Translations under genes and position numbers: made by a program
In this document: piece by piece, positions 28,401 to 36,729 of the stretch
Layout of the letters: each line of letters starts with the position of its first letter
How positions within the stretch are numbered: position 1 is the first letter of the stretch
Notes under the pieces: generated by a model
Databases searched by the model: none
Told to the model about the DNA's origin: nothing
Seen by the model: the letters and a program-made list of their open reading frames with translations, nothing else
Source: Fusibacter_C sp942493125
GTDB taxonomy: Bacteria > Bacillota > Clostridia > Peptostreptococcales > Acidaminobacteraceae
Length of the DNA: 64,000 bases
Assembly: GCA_942493125.1 (NCBI GenBank)
Contig: OW818667.1
Coordinates: 1,550,001-1,614,000, forward strand
Reading direction: 5' to 3'

Positions 28401-28772
28401 CTATTTTTTCTTCTTACGGCTAACAGTTTTCTTAGGACCTTTTCTAGTTCTTGCATTTGTCTTAGTTTTTTGACCACGACAAGGGAGTCCTTTTCTATGT
28501 CTGATGCCACGGTAACAGCCTATTTCTTTTAATCTTTTAATGTTCATTGCGATCTCTCTTCTAAGGTCACCCTCTACGATGTGATCGTCTTCAATGAGTT
28601 GTCTTAATTTACTTACTTCTTCTTCAGTGAGATCTTTGATTCTAGTATCTTCACTGATACCTGCTTTGGACAACAAGTCTTGAGAAGTAGGTTTTCCAAT
28701 ACCATAGATGTAAGTTAAGCCGATAACAGCCCTCTTGTCTCTAGGCAAGTCAACACCTGCAATTCTTGCCAT
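28401..28772 (-). CDS. rpsM: 30S ribosomal protein S13
   Basis: 123 residues. MARIAGVDLPRDKR at the start, the helix YIYGIGKPTSQDLL and RGIRHRKGLPCRGQKTKTN near the C-terminus are all canonical. It sits in the 30S head and touches L5 and P-site tRNA. ATG 28772 follows TTAGGAGG. First gene of the rpsM-rpsK-rpsD-rpoA-rplQ group, 109 bp after rpmJ with an inverted repeat in the gap. Confidence 0.97.
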   Translation of the reverse strand: MARIAGVDLPRDKRAVIGLTYIYGIGKPTSQDLLSKAGISEDTRIKDLTEEEVSKLRQLIEDDHIVEGDLRREIAMNIKRLKEIGCYRGIRHRKGLPCRGQKTKTNARTRKGPKKTVSRKKKK

Positions 28773-28826
28773 TGAATTACACCTCCTAATGTGTATAAGT
28801 TAATGTTCAATTGTCTTTATATATTT

Positions 28827-28861
28827 CAAATATAAAGTTGTTCAGCCGCGCTTTATATTTG
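28827..28861. repeat. 11-bp inverted repeat in the rpmJ-rpsM gap
   Basis: CAAATATAAAG and CTTTATATTTG are perfect complements around a 13-nt loop. No T run follows on the minus strand, so it is more likely a leader hairpin for rpsM than a terminator. Confidence 0.55.
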
Positions 28862-28881
28862 TAAACACGCTTCGCGACTAA

Positions 28882-28995
28882 CTAACCTTGCGTTTGCTTG
28901 TGTTTCGGATTAGCACAGATCACCATGACTTTACCTTTACGTTTGATGATTTTACATTTTTCGCACATAGGTTTAACTGATGGTCTAACTTTCAT
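28882..28995 (-). CDS. rpmJ: 50S ribosomal protein L36
   Basis: 37 residues starting MKVRPSVKPMCEKC, with the zinc ligands Cys-x2-Cys and Cys-x4-His (CANPKH) of the C+ form, and ending KQTQG. ATG 28995 follows GGAGGG. It lies 12 bp after infA, the invariant order in the spc-alpha junction. Confidence 0.96.
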   Translation of the reverse strand: MKVRPSVKPMCEKCKIIKRKGKVMVICANPKHKQTQG

Positions 28996-29007
28996 TGTTA
29001 TCCCTCC

Positions 29008-29229
29008 TTATGACTTTCCACGCCATACGATCCTACCACGAGTAAGATCATAAGGCGATAAATCTAATGTTACTTTATCTCCAGGTAAAATTCTTATAAA
29101 ATTCATTCTAAGTTTTCCTGAAATATGAGCCAACACTATATGTCCATTTTCGAGCTTTACTTTAAACATTGCATTTGGCAATGCTTCAACAACAACGCCT
29201 TCTACTTCTATTGAATCACTTTTAGCCAT
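29008..29229 (-). CDS. infA: translation initiation factor IF-1
   Basis: 73 residues (MAKSDSIEVEGVV...), a single OB-fold ending GRIVWRGKS. It occupies the 30S A site during initiation. ATG 29229 is chosen because GGAGGG is nine bases upstream; the in-frame ATG three codons earlier abuts that site. It overlaps the preceding KOW gene by 8 bp. Confidence 0.97.
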   Translation of the reverse strand: MAKSDSIEVEGVVVEALPNAMFKVKLENGHIVLAHISGKLRMNFIRILPGDKVTLDLSPYDLTRGRIVWRGKS

Positions 29230-29533
29230 TAGAATCATCCCTCCTTACTCGGACTTGATCAAGTCTGTCAGCAACTTTTTTCCTTAGCCAAGCATTGTTA
29301 AACGGTTCATCAGCGGTCATCACATTTTTGATTTCCATATCGACATCACCTATTTTACTAAGATGCTTCACTTTTTTCTTTTTCGGTTTTTCAAGTTTGC
29401 GTAAATCGCCATCGACGACGAGAACATACTGTTCATCGACTATGCCGAAGACGATCAAGACATTACCTTTATCTCGTCCTGCCTTTGATTTGACAAATTG
29501 ACCGATTTGAAGTTCTTGTGATGATGTCATCAT
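29222..29533 (-). CDS. KOW-domain RNA-binding protein (L14e/L6e/L27e-like)
   Basis: 103 residues. The KOW motif is near the start (QIGQFVKSKAGRDKGNVLIV), then a Lys-rich strand KLEKPKKKKVKHLSKIG and a charged tail. Genes of this kind sit between map and infA in many Clostridia and are annotated as COG2163-like, possibly ribosome-associated; the role is not proven. The start is ambiguous among GTG 29536, ATG 29533 and ATG 29530. ATG 29533 overlaps the map stop by one base, suggesting coupled translation. Confidence 0.85.
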   Translation of the reverse strand: MMTSSQELQIGQFVKSKAGRDKGNVLIVFGIVDEQYVLVVDGDLRKLEKPKKKKVKHLSKIGDVDMEIKNVMTADEPFNNAWLRKKVADRLDQVRVRRDDSNG

Positions 29534-30294
29534 CACGCCACCTCGCTTTTTGAACAGGTTAACAGCATCGGTTCACCGTCGGTTATGATAATGGTGTTCT
29601 CGTAATGCGCTGATAATGAGTTATCTTGCGTTACGACTGTCCACTCGTCATCCAATACTATCACTTTAAAATCACCTGAGTTAATCATAGGTTCAATGGC
29701 TAAAGCCATACCTTTTTCAAGTCTAGGTCCTCGACCAGGAGCACCGTAATTTGGAATCGGTGGATCTTCGTGCATTTGCCTTCCGATACCGTGTCCTACA
29801 AAATCTCTTACAACACTGAAGCCTTTTTCCTCTGCATATTTTTGAATGGCATGTGACACGTCAGACAATCTATACCCGATTCTACAATACTTCAAGCCTT
29901 CGAAGAAACTCTCTTCAGTGACTTTAATGAGTTCTAAAGCTTGATCACTCACTTTGCCAACAGGATGCGTTCTAGCAGCATCGCCGTGATATCCATTTTT
30001 GAAAGCGCCTATATCTATACTGACGATGTCGCCTTCCTTGAGAACAATGCCTCCTGGAATACCGTGAATGACTTGATCATTTACTGAAGCGCATATTGAT
30101 GCTGGGTAGCCATGATATCCTTTAAAGGAAGGCGTGGCACCATTTGCTCTAATAATTGCTTCAGCAATCTCATCAAGCTCGCCTGTCGTAATGCCAGGCT
30201 TTATTGCTTTTTTTATTTCTTCGTGAGCTAGTGCAACAATACGTCCTGATTCTTGCATAAGTTCAATCTCTTTACTCGTTTTAATAACGATCAT
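29533..30294 (-). CDS. map: methionine aminopeptidase, type I
   Basis: 253 residues. It removes the N-terminal Met from new proteins. The pita-bread metal ligands are in SIDIGAFKNGYHGDAART (two Asp), GHGIG with His, EPMI and the final Glu before NTIIIT. There is no N-terminal zinc extension. It is followed with 1-bp overlap by the KOW gene and preceded by adk, the normal spc operon order. Confidence 0.95.
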   Translation of the reverse strand: MIVIKTSKEIELMQESGRIVALAHEEIKKAIKPGITTGELDEIAEAIIRANGATPSFKGYHGYPASICASVNDQVIHGIPGGIVLKEGDIVSIDIGAFKNGYHGDAARTHPVGKVSDQALELIKVTEESFFEGLKYCRIGYRLSDVSHAIQKYAEEKGFSVVRDFVGHGIGRQMHEDPPIPNYGAPGRGPRLEKGMALAIEPMINSGDFKVIVLDDEWTVVTQDNSLSAHYENTIIITDGEPMLLTCSKSEVA

Positions 30295-30297
30295 GTC

Positions 30298-30942
30298 TTA
30301 GCCCCTTAGTGCATTTACAATATCCGAAGAGACAACTTTGATATCTTGCTCACCGTTAATGTTTACAAGCTTGCCTCTAACCTCGTAGTAATGAATTAAA
30401 GGTGAAGTTTCATTCATATAGACATTGATTCGATTTGCAACGGTTTCTTCAACATCGTCGCTTCGTTGGTAGAGTTCGCCACCGCATTTGTCGCAAACGC
30501 CTTCAACGAGTGAAGGGTTATTGATGATATGGTAGGTTGCTCCACAACTCTTACAGATTCTTCGACCCACTGCTCTCGAAACGAGTAGCTCAGGGTTGAC
30601 TTTGATGTTGACCACCGCTGTCAATCCAACGCCCATTTTCTCAAGGACTGCGTCGAGTTCTTCTGCTTGGAATTCCGTTCTTGGAAATCCGTCTAGCAGG
30701 AAGCCTGACTTGCAATCCGCTTCCTTTAGACGCGCTTCTACAATTTCTACTACAAGAGAATCTGGTACAAGTGCACCTTGATCTATAAAGGATTTAGCTC
30801 TAAGACCAAGCTCAGTGCCCTCTTTAATGTTCTTTCTAAAGATGTCCCCTGTAGATATGTGCGGAATCTGATATTGGTCAACTATGAATTCTGCTTGCGT
30901 TCCTTTTCCTGCACCAGGAGGTCCTAGTAATATTAATCTCAA
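30298..30942 (-). CDS. adk: adenylate kinase (zinc-LID type)
   Basis: 214 residues. It interconverts 2 ADP with ATP and AMP. The P-loop GPPGAGKGTQ (residues 7-16), GFLLDGFPRT and a LID with four Cys (CKSCG and CDKCGG), the zinc-binding Gram-positive type, are all present. The start is TTG 30942 with GGAGG six bases upstream. It lies between secY and map. Confidence 0.96.
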   Translation of the reverse strand: MRLILLGPPGAGKGTQAEFIVDQYQIPHISTGDIFRKNIKEGTELGLRAKSFIDQGALVPDSLVVEIVEARLKEADCKSGFLLDGFPRTEFQAEELDAVLEKMGVGLTAVVNIKVNPELLVSRAVGRRICKSCGATYHIINNPSLVEGVCDKCGGELYQRSDDVEETVANRINVYMNETSPLIHYYEVRGKLVNINGEQDIKVVSSDIVNALRG

Positions 30943-30952
30943 AAGCTACCTC

Positions 30953-32218
30953 CTAGTTCAAGAATCCTTCATAATGTCTCATGAGCATTTGTGCTTCAAC
31001 TTGTTTCATTGTTTCAAGTGATACCGATACAACGATCAAAAGTGAAGTTCCACCGAAACTGAATTGCGTATTAGTAACAGCACCTAAGATGTTTGGTAAA
31101 ATTGCAATGCCTGCTAAGAAGATAGCGCCGACAATCGTAATTTTATTAAGTGATTTACTTAAGTGTTCAGCAGTTGGTCTACCTGGTCTAATACCTGGTA
31201 TAAAACCGCCATTTGTCTTCAAACGATCCGCTACATCAACTGGGTTGAAAGTAATGTTCGTGTAGAAGTAAGTGAAGAATATAATCAACAATGCATAAAG
31301 CAAGTTGTAGATGATACCCGTTTGACTCAACCAATCGCCTACAAATTTAGCAAATCCACCACCAGGGAAGAATGCTGCTATCGTTGCAGGGAACATAAGG
31401 ATTGAGATTGCAAAGATTACTGGAATTACACCAGCTTGGTTGACTTTAAGTGGAATGTGCGTTGTTTGACCACCGTACATTTTTCTTCCGACAACACGCT
31501 TTGCATATTGTACTGGAATTTTTCTTTGTCCTTGTTGAATGAAGATAATACCCATGATGATGATTACAGCTAAAACTGCAAAGAAGATCACTTGGAAGAT
31601 ATTCATTTGACCAAGAGTCAAGTTCGTGTACATGCTAAGAATTGCAGATGGTAAACTTGCGATAATTCCGGCAAAGATAAATAATGAAATACCATTACCA
31701 ATACCTTTGTCAGTGATTTTTTCACCTAAGTACATTAAAAACGCTGTTCCAGCTGTAAGAGTTAATACAGCGATGAATGTCGACCACGCACCTGGGTTGA
31801 TAAAGAATCTTTGGAAGTAACCAAGGCTAAATCCGACTCCTTGAATCAATGCTAATACAACAGTCAAATATCTTGTATACTGAGCTATTTTCTTTCTACC
31901 AGTTTCGCCTTCTTTTGCAAGTGCTTCAAGAGCAGGGAATGCAATTTGAAGAAGGTTAAGTACGATAGAAGCTGTAATATAAGGGCTTATCCCGAGTGCA
32001 AAGATGGTAAATGTTTTGAAGTTACCACCGCTCATAAGGTTAAATAGACCCAACAAGCCATCTTCTGAATTTGAGAATGCTGCAGCAAGTGCTGCACTGT
32101 CAATTCCTGGTACCGGTACTGCTGATCCTAATCTGAAGATAACAATCATCAATAATGTAAAGAGGATTCTGCTTCTCAAATCAGGAATTTTCCAAGCGTT
32201 TCTAAGTGTAGACAACAA
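30953..32218 (-). CDS. secY: protein translocase subunit SecY
   Basis: 421 residues with ten membrane helices, the central channel of Sec export. The plug region GGNFKTFTIFALGISPYITASI is recognisable in part, and VGRKMYGGQTTHIPLKVNQAGVIPVIFA marks the C5/C6 region. The start is TTG 32218 (a second TTG follows directly) with GAGGTG upstream, immediately after the rplO stop codon. Its partner secE is encoded at 56874-57080. Confidence 0.96.
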   Translation of the reverse strand: MLSTLRNAWKIPDLRSRILFTLLMIVIFRLGSAVPVPGIDSAALAAAFSNSEDGLLGLFNLMSGGNFKTFTIFALGISPYITASIVLNLLQIAFPALEALAKEGETGRKKIAQYTRYLTVVLALIQGVGFSLGYFQRFFINPGAWSTFIAVLTLTAGTAFLMYLGEKITDKGIGNGISLFIFAGIIASLPSAILSMYTNLTLGQMNIFQVIFFAVLAVIIIMGIIFIQQGQRKIPVQYAKRVVGRKMYGGQTTHIPLKVNQAGVIPVIFAISILMFPATIAAFFPGGGFAKFVGDWLSQTGIIYNLLYALLIIFFTYFYTNITFNPVDVADRLKTNGGFIPGIRPGRPTAEHLSKSLNKITIVGAIFLAGIAILPNILGAVTNTQFSFGGTSLLIVVSVSLETMKQVEAQMLMRHYEGFLN

Positions 32219-32659
32219 TTAAATCACCTCTGCCTTTCCTCCAGCAGCTTCAATCTTGGTTATCGCTGACTGAGTGAATTTGTTAGCCTTTACTGTGAGC
32301 TTTTTATTCAATTCTCCATCGCCTAAGATCTTAAGTCCATAACTAAGTTTGCTTACAACACCTGTTTGTAATAAAACTTCTGGTGTAATTTCAGTACCGT
32401 CTTCGAATTCGTTTAAGATTTCGATGTTGATAACAGTCCATTGTTTTTTGAATTTATTGTGGAATCCACGTTTCGGAATTCTTCTGAATAATGGCATTTG
32501 ACCACCCTCAAAGCCCGGTCTAACACCGCCGCCTGAACGTGAATTTTGACCATTTGCGCCGCGGCCTGCAGTAGTTCCTAAGCCGGAGCCAGTTCCTCTA
32601 CCAACGCGTTTTTTGGATTTAGTAGATCCTTCTGCTGGTCTTAAATCATGAAGTCTCAT
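32219..32659 (-). CDS. rplO: 50S ribosomal protein L15
   Basis: 146 residues. The Gly-rich N-terminus (RVGRGTGSGLGTTAGRGANG), which threads through 23S rRNA, and the globular C-terminus ending GGKAEVI are typical. ATG 32659 has AGGAGG upstream. Its stop codon touches the secY start. Confidence 0.97.
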   Translation of the reverse strand: MRLHDLRPAEGSTKSKKRVGRGTGSGLGTTAGRGANGQNSRSGGGVRPGFEGGQMPLFRRIPKRGFHNKFKKQWTVINIEILNEFEDGTEITPEVLLQTGVVSKLSYGLKILGDGELNKKLTVKANKFTQSAITKIEAAGGKAEVI

Positions 32660-32681
32660 GGTCGCACCTCCTTTATGTTTA

Positions 32682-32858
32682 TTACTCTACTATTTTGACT
32701 AAGTGTGTTACTTGGTTGACCATGCCATGCATTTGCGCATTATCTTCTTTTTCTACCACTTGTCCGATTTTTCTAAGGCCTAAAGCTTCAACGGTTGCTC
32801 TATGTTTTGGAAGTGCACCGATTGTACTTTTGACCAATTTCACTTTAATTGTAGCCAA
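32682..32858 (-). CDS. rpmD: 50S ribosomal protein L30
   Basis: 58 residues from TTG 32858: ATIKVKLVKSTIGALPKHRA after the initiator, then LGLRKIGQVVEKEDN and GMVNQVTHLVKIVE, all matching L30. GGGGG lies seven or eight bases upstream. An ATG between that site and the TTG is out of frame and would give only a few codons. It lies 12 bp after rpsE and 22 bp before rplO in the standard order. Confidence 0.95.
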   Translation of the reverse strand: MATIKVKLVKSTIGALPKHRATVEALGLRKIGQVVEKEDNAQMHGMVNQVTHLVKIVE

Positions 32859-32870
32859 GGTTCATACCCC

Positions 32871-33377
32871 CTAACCTAGTATTTGTTCTACAGTCTTGCC
32901 TCTTAATTTAGCAACACTTTCAGCTGTCTTAAGATTTGTAAGACCGTCGAGCGTAGCGTTAACCATGTTTCTAGGATTGTTGCTTCCTAAAGACTTCGCT
33001 CTAACATCTTTTAAACCTGCTAATTCCAATACCGCACGAACAGGACCACCAGCGATAACACCAGTACCCTCTTTAGCAGGCATAATTCTTACGCTGCCAG
33101 CACCGAAGTGACCTTCGATGAAATGCGGTACAGTTGTTCCAACTCTTGGTACATAAATCAAACGTTTTTTTGCATCTTCTACTGCTTTAGAGATAGCCTC
33201 AGGCACCTCTTTCGCTTTACCTGTTCCGATGCCAACATGGCCGTTTTCATCTCCAATAACTACGAGAGCACTGAATCTGAAGTTTCTACCACCTTTAACA
33301 ACCTTAGTAACACGATTTATATTAATAACCTGTTCTTTGAGGTCTAACTTACTCGCATCAATCAATTGACGGTTCAT
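32871..33377 (-). CDS. rpsE: 30S ribosomal protein S5
   Basis: 168 residues with the double-stranded RNA-binding N-terminal domain (VVKGGRNFRFSALVVIGD) and the C-terminal domain GSNNPRNMVNATLDGL. It affects decoding accuracy. The loop KVVKGGR, where spectinomycin resistance changes occur, looks wild type. ATG 33377 is chosen with GGAGG seven bases upstream; ATG 33383 lies too close to it. Confidence 0.96.
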   Translation of the reverse strand: MNRQLIDASKLDLKEQVININRVTKVVKGGRNFRFSALVVIGDENGHVGIGTGKAKEVPEAISKAVEDAKKRLIYVPRVGTTVPHFIEGHFGAGSVRIMPAKEGTGVIAGGPVRAVLELAGLKDVRAKSLGSNNPRNMVNATLDGLTNLKTAESVAKLRGKTVEQILG

Positions 33378-33393
33378 CAACATACCTCCCTAT

Positions 33394-33762
33394 CTAGAAT
33401 TTTAATCCTGCTTCTCTAGCACCTTCGGCGAGTTCTTTCACTCTACCGTGGTAAAGATAGCCACCTCTATCGAAAGTAACATTTTCAATGCCTTTTTCGA
33501 GAGCTTTTTTAGCAATAAGTTCACCTACTAATTTAGCAGCTTCTTTATTTCCTGTATTTGATACATTACCTTTTACAGAAGTTTCGAGGCTAGAAGCAGC
33601 AATTAAAGTGTTCCCAGTTACGTCGTCAATGATTTGTGCATAAATGTTTTGGTTTGATCTGTAAACGTTAAGTCTAGGTTTAGCAGTTGTACCAGCAATT
33701 TTCTTACGCACTCTTGCATGACGCGCTTGTCTGTTTGTATTTCTACTTTTATTAGAAGCCAT
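33394..33762 (-). CDS. rplR: 50S ribosomal protein L18
   Basis: 122 residues. A basic N-terminus (SRNTNRQARHARVRKKI) is followed by the 5S-rRNA-binding fold ending FDRGGYLYHGRVKELAEGAREAGLKF in part. With L5 it anchors 5S rRNA to the 50S. It lies 16 bp upstream of rpsE. Confidence 0.97.
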   Translation of the reverse strand: MASNKSRNTNRQARHARVRKKIAGTTAKPRLNVYRSNQNIYAQIIDDVTGNTLIAASSLETSVKGNVSNTGNKEAAKLVGELIAKKALEKGIENVTFDRGGYLYHGRVKELAEGAREAGLKF

Positions 33763-33779
33763 TTTACGCTACTCCTTTC

Positions 33780-34325
33780 TTATTTTTTCTTACCTGTCTT
33801 ACCTTCTTTTCTGATGACTGTTTCATCAGAGAATCGGATGCCTTTACCTTTGTAAGGTTCAGGTTTTCTCCACTCTCTGATCTTAGAAGCGTAGTTACCT
33901 ACCAATTGCTTGCTGATACCTTTAACAACGATTTCCGTTGGTGTATTACAAACAGTTGTGATACCTGCTGGATCTTCCATAGATACTGGATGAGAATGGC
34001 CTAAAGATAAGTCAAGTTTATTGCCGTTCTTTGCGGCTTTGTAACCAACGCCAACGATTAGAAGTTTTCTTTCAAAACCGTTTGTCACGCCGATAACCAT
34101 GTTGTTTAGAAGCGCTCTCGTTAAACCATGTAACGCTCTATGTCTTTTATTGTCAGATGGGCGCGTTACTGTTAACGTGTCTCCATCAATTTGAATGCTA
34201 ATGTCTTTGTCTATTTGCTCTGACAATTCTCCTAGAGGTCCTTTTACTGTTACTAAATTCGTATCAGATATATTGAACGCAACCCCTTGAGGTATTGTAA
34301 TAGGCAATCTACCTACTCTTGACAT
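33780..34325 (-). CDS. rplF: 50S ribosomal protein L6
   Basis: 181 residues with two L6 repeats; SRVGRLPITIPQGV at the start and PEPYKGKGIRFSDE near the end are diagnostic. It lies at the factor-binding site by the sarcin-ricin loop. ATG 34325 has GGAGG seven bases upstream, whereas the frame two codons earlier opens with GTG. Confidence 0.97.
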   Translation of the reverse strand: MSRVGRLPITIPQGVAFNISDTNLVTVKGPLGELSEQIDKDISIQIDGDTLTVTRPSDNKRHRALHGLTRALLNNMVIGVTNGFERKLLIVGVGYKAAKNGNKLDLSLGHSHPVSMEDPAGITTVCNTPTEIVVKGISKQLVGNYASKIREWRKPEPYKGKGIRFSDETVIRKEGKTGKKK

Positions 34326-34350
34326 TGTCACACCTCCTAGTTATTCGTTA

Positions 34351-34749
34351 TTACCATACGTAGCAAATTACTTCGCCACCAACACCAAGTTTTCTAGCTT
34401 CTCTATCAGTAATGATACCGTTTGAAGTAGAAATAATTGCTAAACCTAATCCACCTAATACTTTAGGGATTTCAGTTTTCTTTGCGTAAACTCTTAAACC
34501 TGGTTTAGAGATACGCTTTAAGCCAGTGATAACTCTTTCTTTGTTTTCACCGTATTTAAGTTCGATTCTAATGAGTCCTTGTTTGCCATCTTCTATGATG
34601 TCGAACCCTTTAATGTATCCTTCCTCTAAGAGGATTTCAACCATTTTGTTTTTTACATTTGATGCTGGTACATCTACCGATGTATGCTTTACCATATTCG
34701 CATTACGTACTCGCGTTAGTAAATCAGCAATTGGATCTGTCATAGCCAT
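34351..34749 (-). CDS. rpsH: 30S ribosomal protein S8
   Basis: 132 residues. MTDPIADLLTRVRNAN at the N-terminus and TDREARKLGVGGEVICYVW at the C-terminus are canonical. It binds the central domain of 16S rRNA; in some bacteria it represses its own operon. ATG 34749 follows AGGAGG. Confidence 0.97.
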   Translation of the reverse strand: MAMTDPIADLLTRVRNANMVKHTSVDVPASNVKNKMVEILLEEGYIKGFDIIEDGKQGLIRIELKYGENKERVITGLKRISKPGLRVYAKKTEIPKVLGGLGLAIISTSNGIITDREARKLGVGGEVICYVW

Positions 34750-34773
34750 GAGTAATTACCTCCTTCCGATTTC

Positions 34774-34959
34774 TTACCAGCTTGCTTTCTTAACACCTGG
34801 AATTTGTCCTTTGTACGCCATCTCTCTGAAACAGATACGGCAAATTCCAAATTTTCTCAAATAAGCGTGTGGTCTTCCACAGATTCTACATCTATTGTAT
34901 TCTCTAGTTGAGTATTTTTGTGGTCTTGCTTGTTTAACTTTAAGACTGGTTTTAGCCAA
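34774..34959 (-). CDS. rpsN: 30S ribosomal protein S14, type Z
   Basis: 61 residues, the short zinc form with ligands CRICGRPH and GICRICFRE. The start is TTG 34959 with GGAGGG seven bases upstream. The longer zinc-free S14 is not encoded here. It lies between rplE and rpsH. Confidence 0.97.
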   Translation of the reverse strand: MAKTSLKVKQARPQKYSTREYNRCRICGRPHAYLRKFGICRICFREMAYKGQIPGVKKASW

Positions 34960-34972
34960 TGTAAATCCCTCC

Positions 34973-35512
34973 TTACTTCGTGAATGGCATTCCCATTAAT
35001 TTTAATAATTCTCTTGCCTCTTCGTCAGTTTTTGCAGTTGTAACGAATGTGATATCCATACCTCTTACAGTCTCAACCTTGTCAATATTGATTTCAGGGA
35101 ATATTAACTGTTCTTTGATACCTAAAGTATAGTTGCCTCTACCGTCAAAAGAATTTGCATTAACGCCTCTAAAGTCTCTTACTCTAGGAAGTGCAATGGT
35201 AATAAATCTGTCGATAAATTCGTACATTCTTTCGCCTCTAAGTGTGACTTTAGCACCAACACTCATGCCTTCTCTCACTTTGAAGTTTGCAACTGATTTC
35301 TTAGCTTTTGTGATAACTGGTGCTTGTCCAGAAATTGTCGCTAATTCATCAACTGCGGCTTTGATAACTTTTGGATTATCTTTACCGTCACCAAGACCCA
35401 TATTGATAACAACTTTTTCAATTTTAGGGATCTCCATAACGCTTTTATAGCCGAATTTCTCCATTAATGCTTTCGCAACATCACTTTGATATTTTTCCTT
35501 AAATCTTGTCAT
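34973..35512 (-). CDS. rplE: 50S ribosomal protein L5
   Basis: 179 residues. KVVINMGLGDGKDN near residue 33, PRVRDFRGVN and the C-terminal LLKLMGMPFTK are typical. It binds 5S rRNA and contacts S13 across the subunit bridge. ATG 35512 follows AGGAGG. Confidence 0.97.
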   Translation of the reverse strand: MTRFKEKYQSDVAKALMEKFGYKSVMEIPKIEKVVINMGLGDGKDNPKVIKAAVDELATISGQAPVITKAKKSVANFKVREGMSVGAKVTLRGERMYEFIDRFITIALPRVRDFRGVNANSFDGRGNYTLGIKEQLIFPEINIDKVETVRGMDITFVTTAKTDEEARELLKLMGMPFTK

Positions 35513-35538
35513 GAGTCAAACCTCCTTTTCTACTGGGA

Positions 35539-35850
35539 TTAGTCTAGAACTTCACCAGTTTTAACTGATACTCTGACTTTTTTTCCGTTTTCTAAATCTT
35601 TAAATTTCACTCTAGTACCCGCTTTAGCTTTCGCGTCGAATAAAAGAACATTTGATACATGAATTGCTGCTTCTTGATGAACTCTACCACCTTGTTGAAC
35701 TTTCATAGATGGCTTCTGGTGTTTTGTCACCATGTTCACGTTTTCGATGATAACTCTTTCAGTTGTTGGGTTTACGCTTAATACTTTACCTTTTTTGCCT
35801 TTATCTTTACCAGCAATAACGATAACAGTATCGCCTTTTTTAATATACAT
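35539..35850 (-). CDS. rplX: 50S ribosomal protein L24
   Basis: 103 residues with an N-terminal KOW motif (GDTVIVIAGKDKGKKGKV) and ENVNMVTKHQKPS. It is an assembly initiator of the 50S particle. It lies between rplN and rplE in the usual order. Confidence 0.97.
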   Translation of the reverse strand: MYIKKGDTVIVIAGKDKGKKGKVLSVNPTTERVIIENVNMVTKHQKPSMKVQQGGRVHQEAAIHVSNVLLFDAKAKAGTRVKFKDLENGKKVRVSVKTGEVLD

Positions 35851-35868
35851 TTACGACACCTCCTAAGT

Positions 35869-36237
35869 TTAAAGAACTTCTGGAGCTAGAGAAACGATCT
35901 TCATGAACTTCTTGTCTCTTAACTCTCTAGCAACAGGCCCGAAGATACGCGTTCCTATTGGAGATAAATCCTCTTTAATAATTACAGCTGCATTTTCATC
36001 AAATTTGATGTAACTGCCGTCAGGTCTTCTTAAACCGAAGACGCTTCTTACGATAACAGCCTTAACGACGTCACCCTTCTTGACAACTCCACCAGGCGTT
36101 GCATTTTTAACTGCCGCTACTATAACATCACCGATGTTACCATATTTTCTCTTAGAACCACCTAATACGCGGATACAGAGTATTTCTTTCGCACCAGAGT
36201 TATCAGCAACTCTTAAACGAGTTTCGTTTTGGATCAT
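35869..36237 (-). CDS. rplN: 50S ribosomal protein L14
   Basis: 122 residues, full length. MIQNETRLRVADNSGAKE at the start and GPVARELRDKKFMKIVSLAPEVL at the end are near invariant. It forms intersubunit bridges. In E. coli this gene opens the spc operon; here it continues from rpsQ with a 23-bp gap and no visible promoter. Confidence 0.97.
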   Translation of the reverse strand: MIQNETRLRVADNSGAKEILCIRVLGGSKRKYGNIGDVIVAAVKNATPGGVVKKGDVVKAVIVRSVFGLRRPDGSYIKFDENAAVIIKEDLSPIGTRIFGPVARELRDKKFMKIVSLAPEVL

Positions 36238-36260
36238 GCTTTTTTCCTCCTCTCGCTAAA

Positions 36261-36515
36261 CTACTTAGCTTTTTCCACGATTTCAACTAGTCTCCATCTT
36301 TTGTCTTTACTAAGTGGTCTAGTTTCCATAATTCTTACTTTATCGCCAATGCCACATGTGTTTTCTTCATCATGTGCTTTGAATTTCTTAGTTCTCTTTA
36401 CTCTTTTTCCATAGAGCGGGTGACGAATGAATTCTTCTACAGTAACAACGATGGTTTTATCCATTTTATCGCTAGTTACGAAACCAACTCTAACTTTTCG
36501 ACTGCCTCTTTCCAC
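36261..36515 (-). CDS. rpsQ: 30S ribosomal protein S17
   Basis: 84 residues with VGFVTSDKMDKTIVVTVE and HPLYGKRVKRTKKFKAHDE, both standard for S17. The start is GTG 36515 with GGAGG seven bases upstream. It is the last gene of the S10 group. Confidence 0.97.
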   Translation of the reverse strand: MERGSRKVRVGFVTSDKMDKTIVVTVEEFIRHPLYGKRVKRTKKFKAHDEENTCGIGDKVRIMETRPLSKDKRWRLVEIVEKAK

Positions 36516-36532
36516 AGCGTAACCTCCTTTGC

Positions 36533-36727
36533 CTATGCTTGGATCTCTTTTTGTCTCAAGATCGTATTAACACGAGCAATATCTTTTTTAATAGCTTTGA
36601 TTTTCATCGGGTTATCTAATTGCCCTGTAGCTAATTGGAATCTTAAGTTGAAAAGCTCGTTTTTCAACTCAACCATTTTCTCATTTAATTCTTGAGAAGT
36701 CATTTCTTTAATTTTATTTGCTTTCAA
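36533..36727 (-). CDS. rpmC: 50S ribosomal protein L29
   Basis: 64 residues, a two-helix hairpin (TSQELNEKMVELKNELFNLR, then IARVNTILRQKE). It sits near the tunnel exit, where trigger factor and SRP dock. The start is TTG 36727, two bases after the rplP stop, with GGTGG upstream. Confidence 0.96.
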   Translation of the reverse strand: MKANKIKEMTSQELNEKMVELKNELFNLRFQLATGQLDNPMKIKAIKKDIARVNTILRQKEIQA

Positions 36728-36729
36728 CT

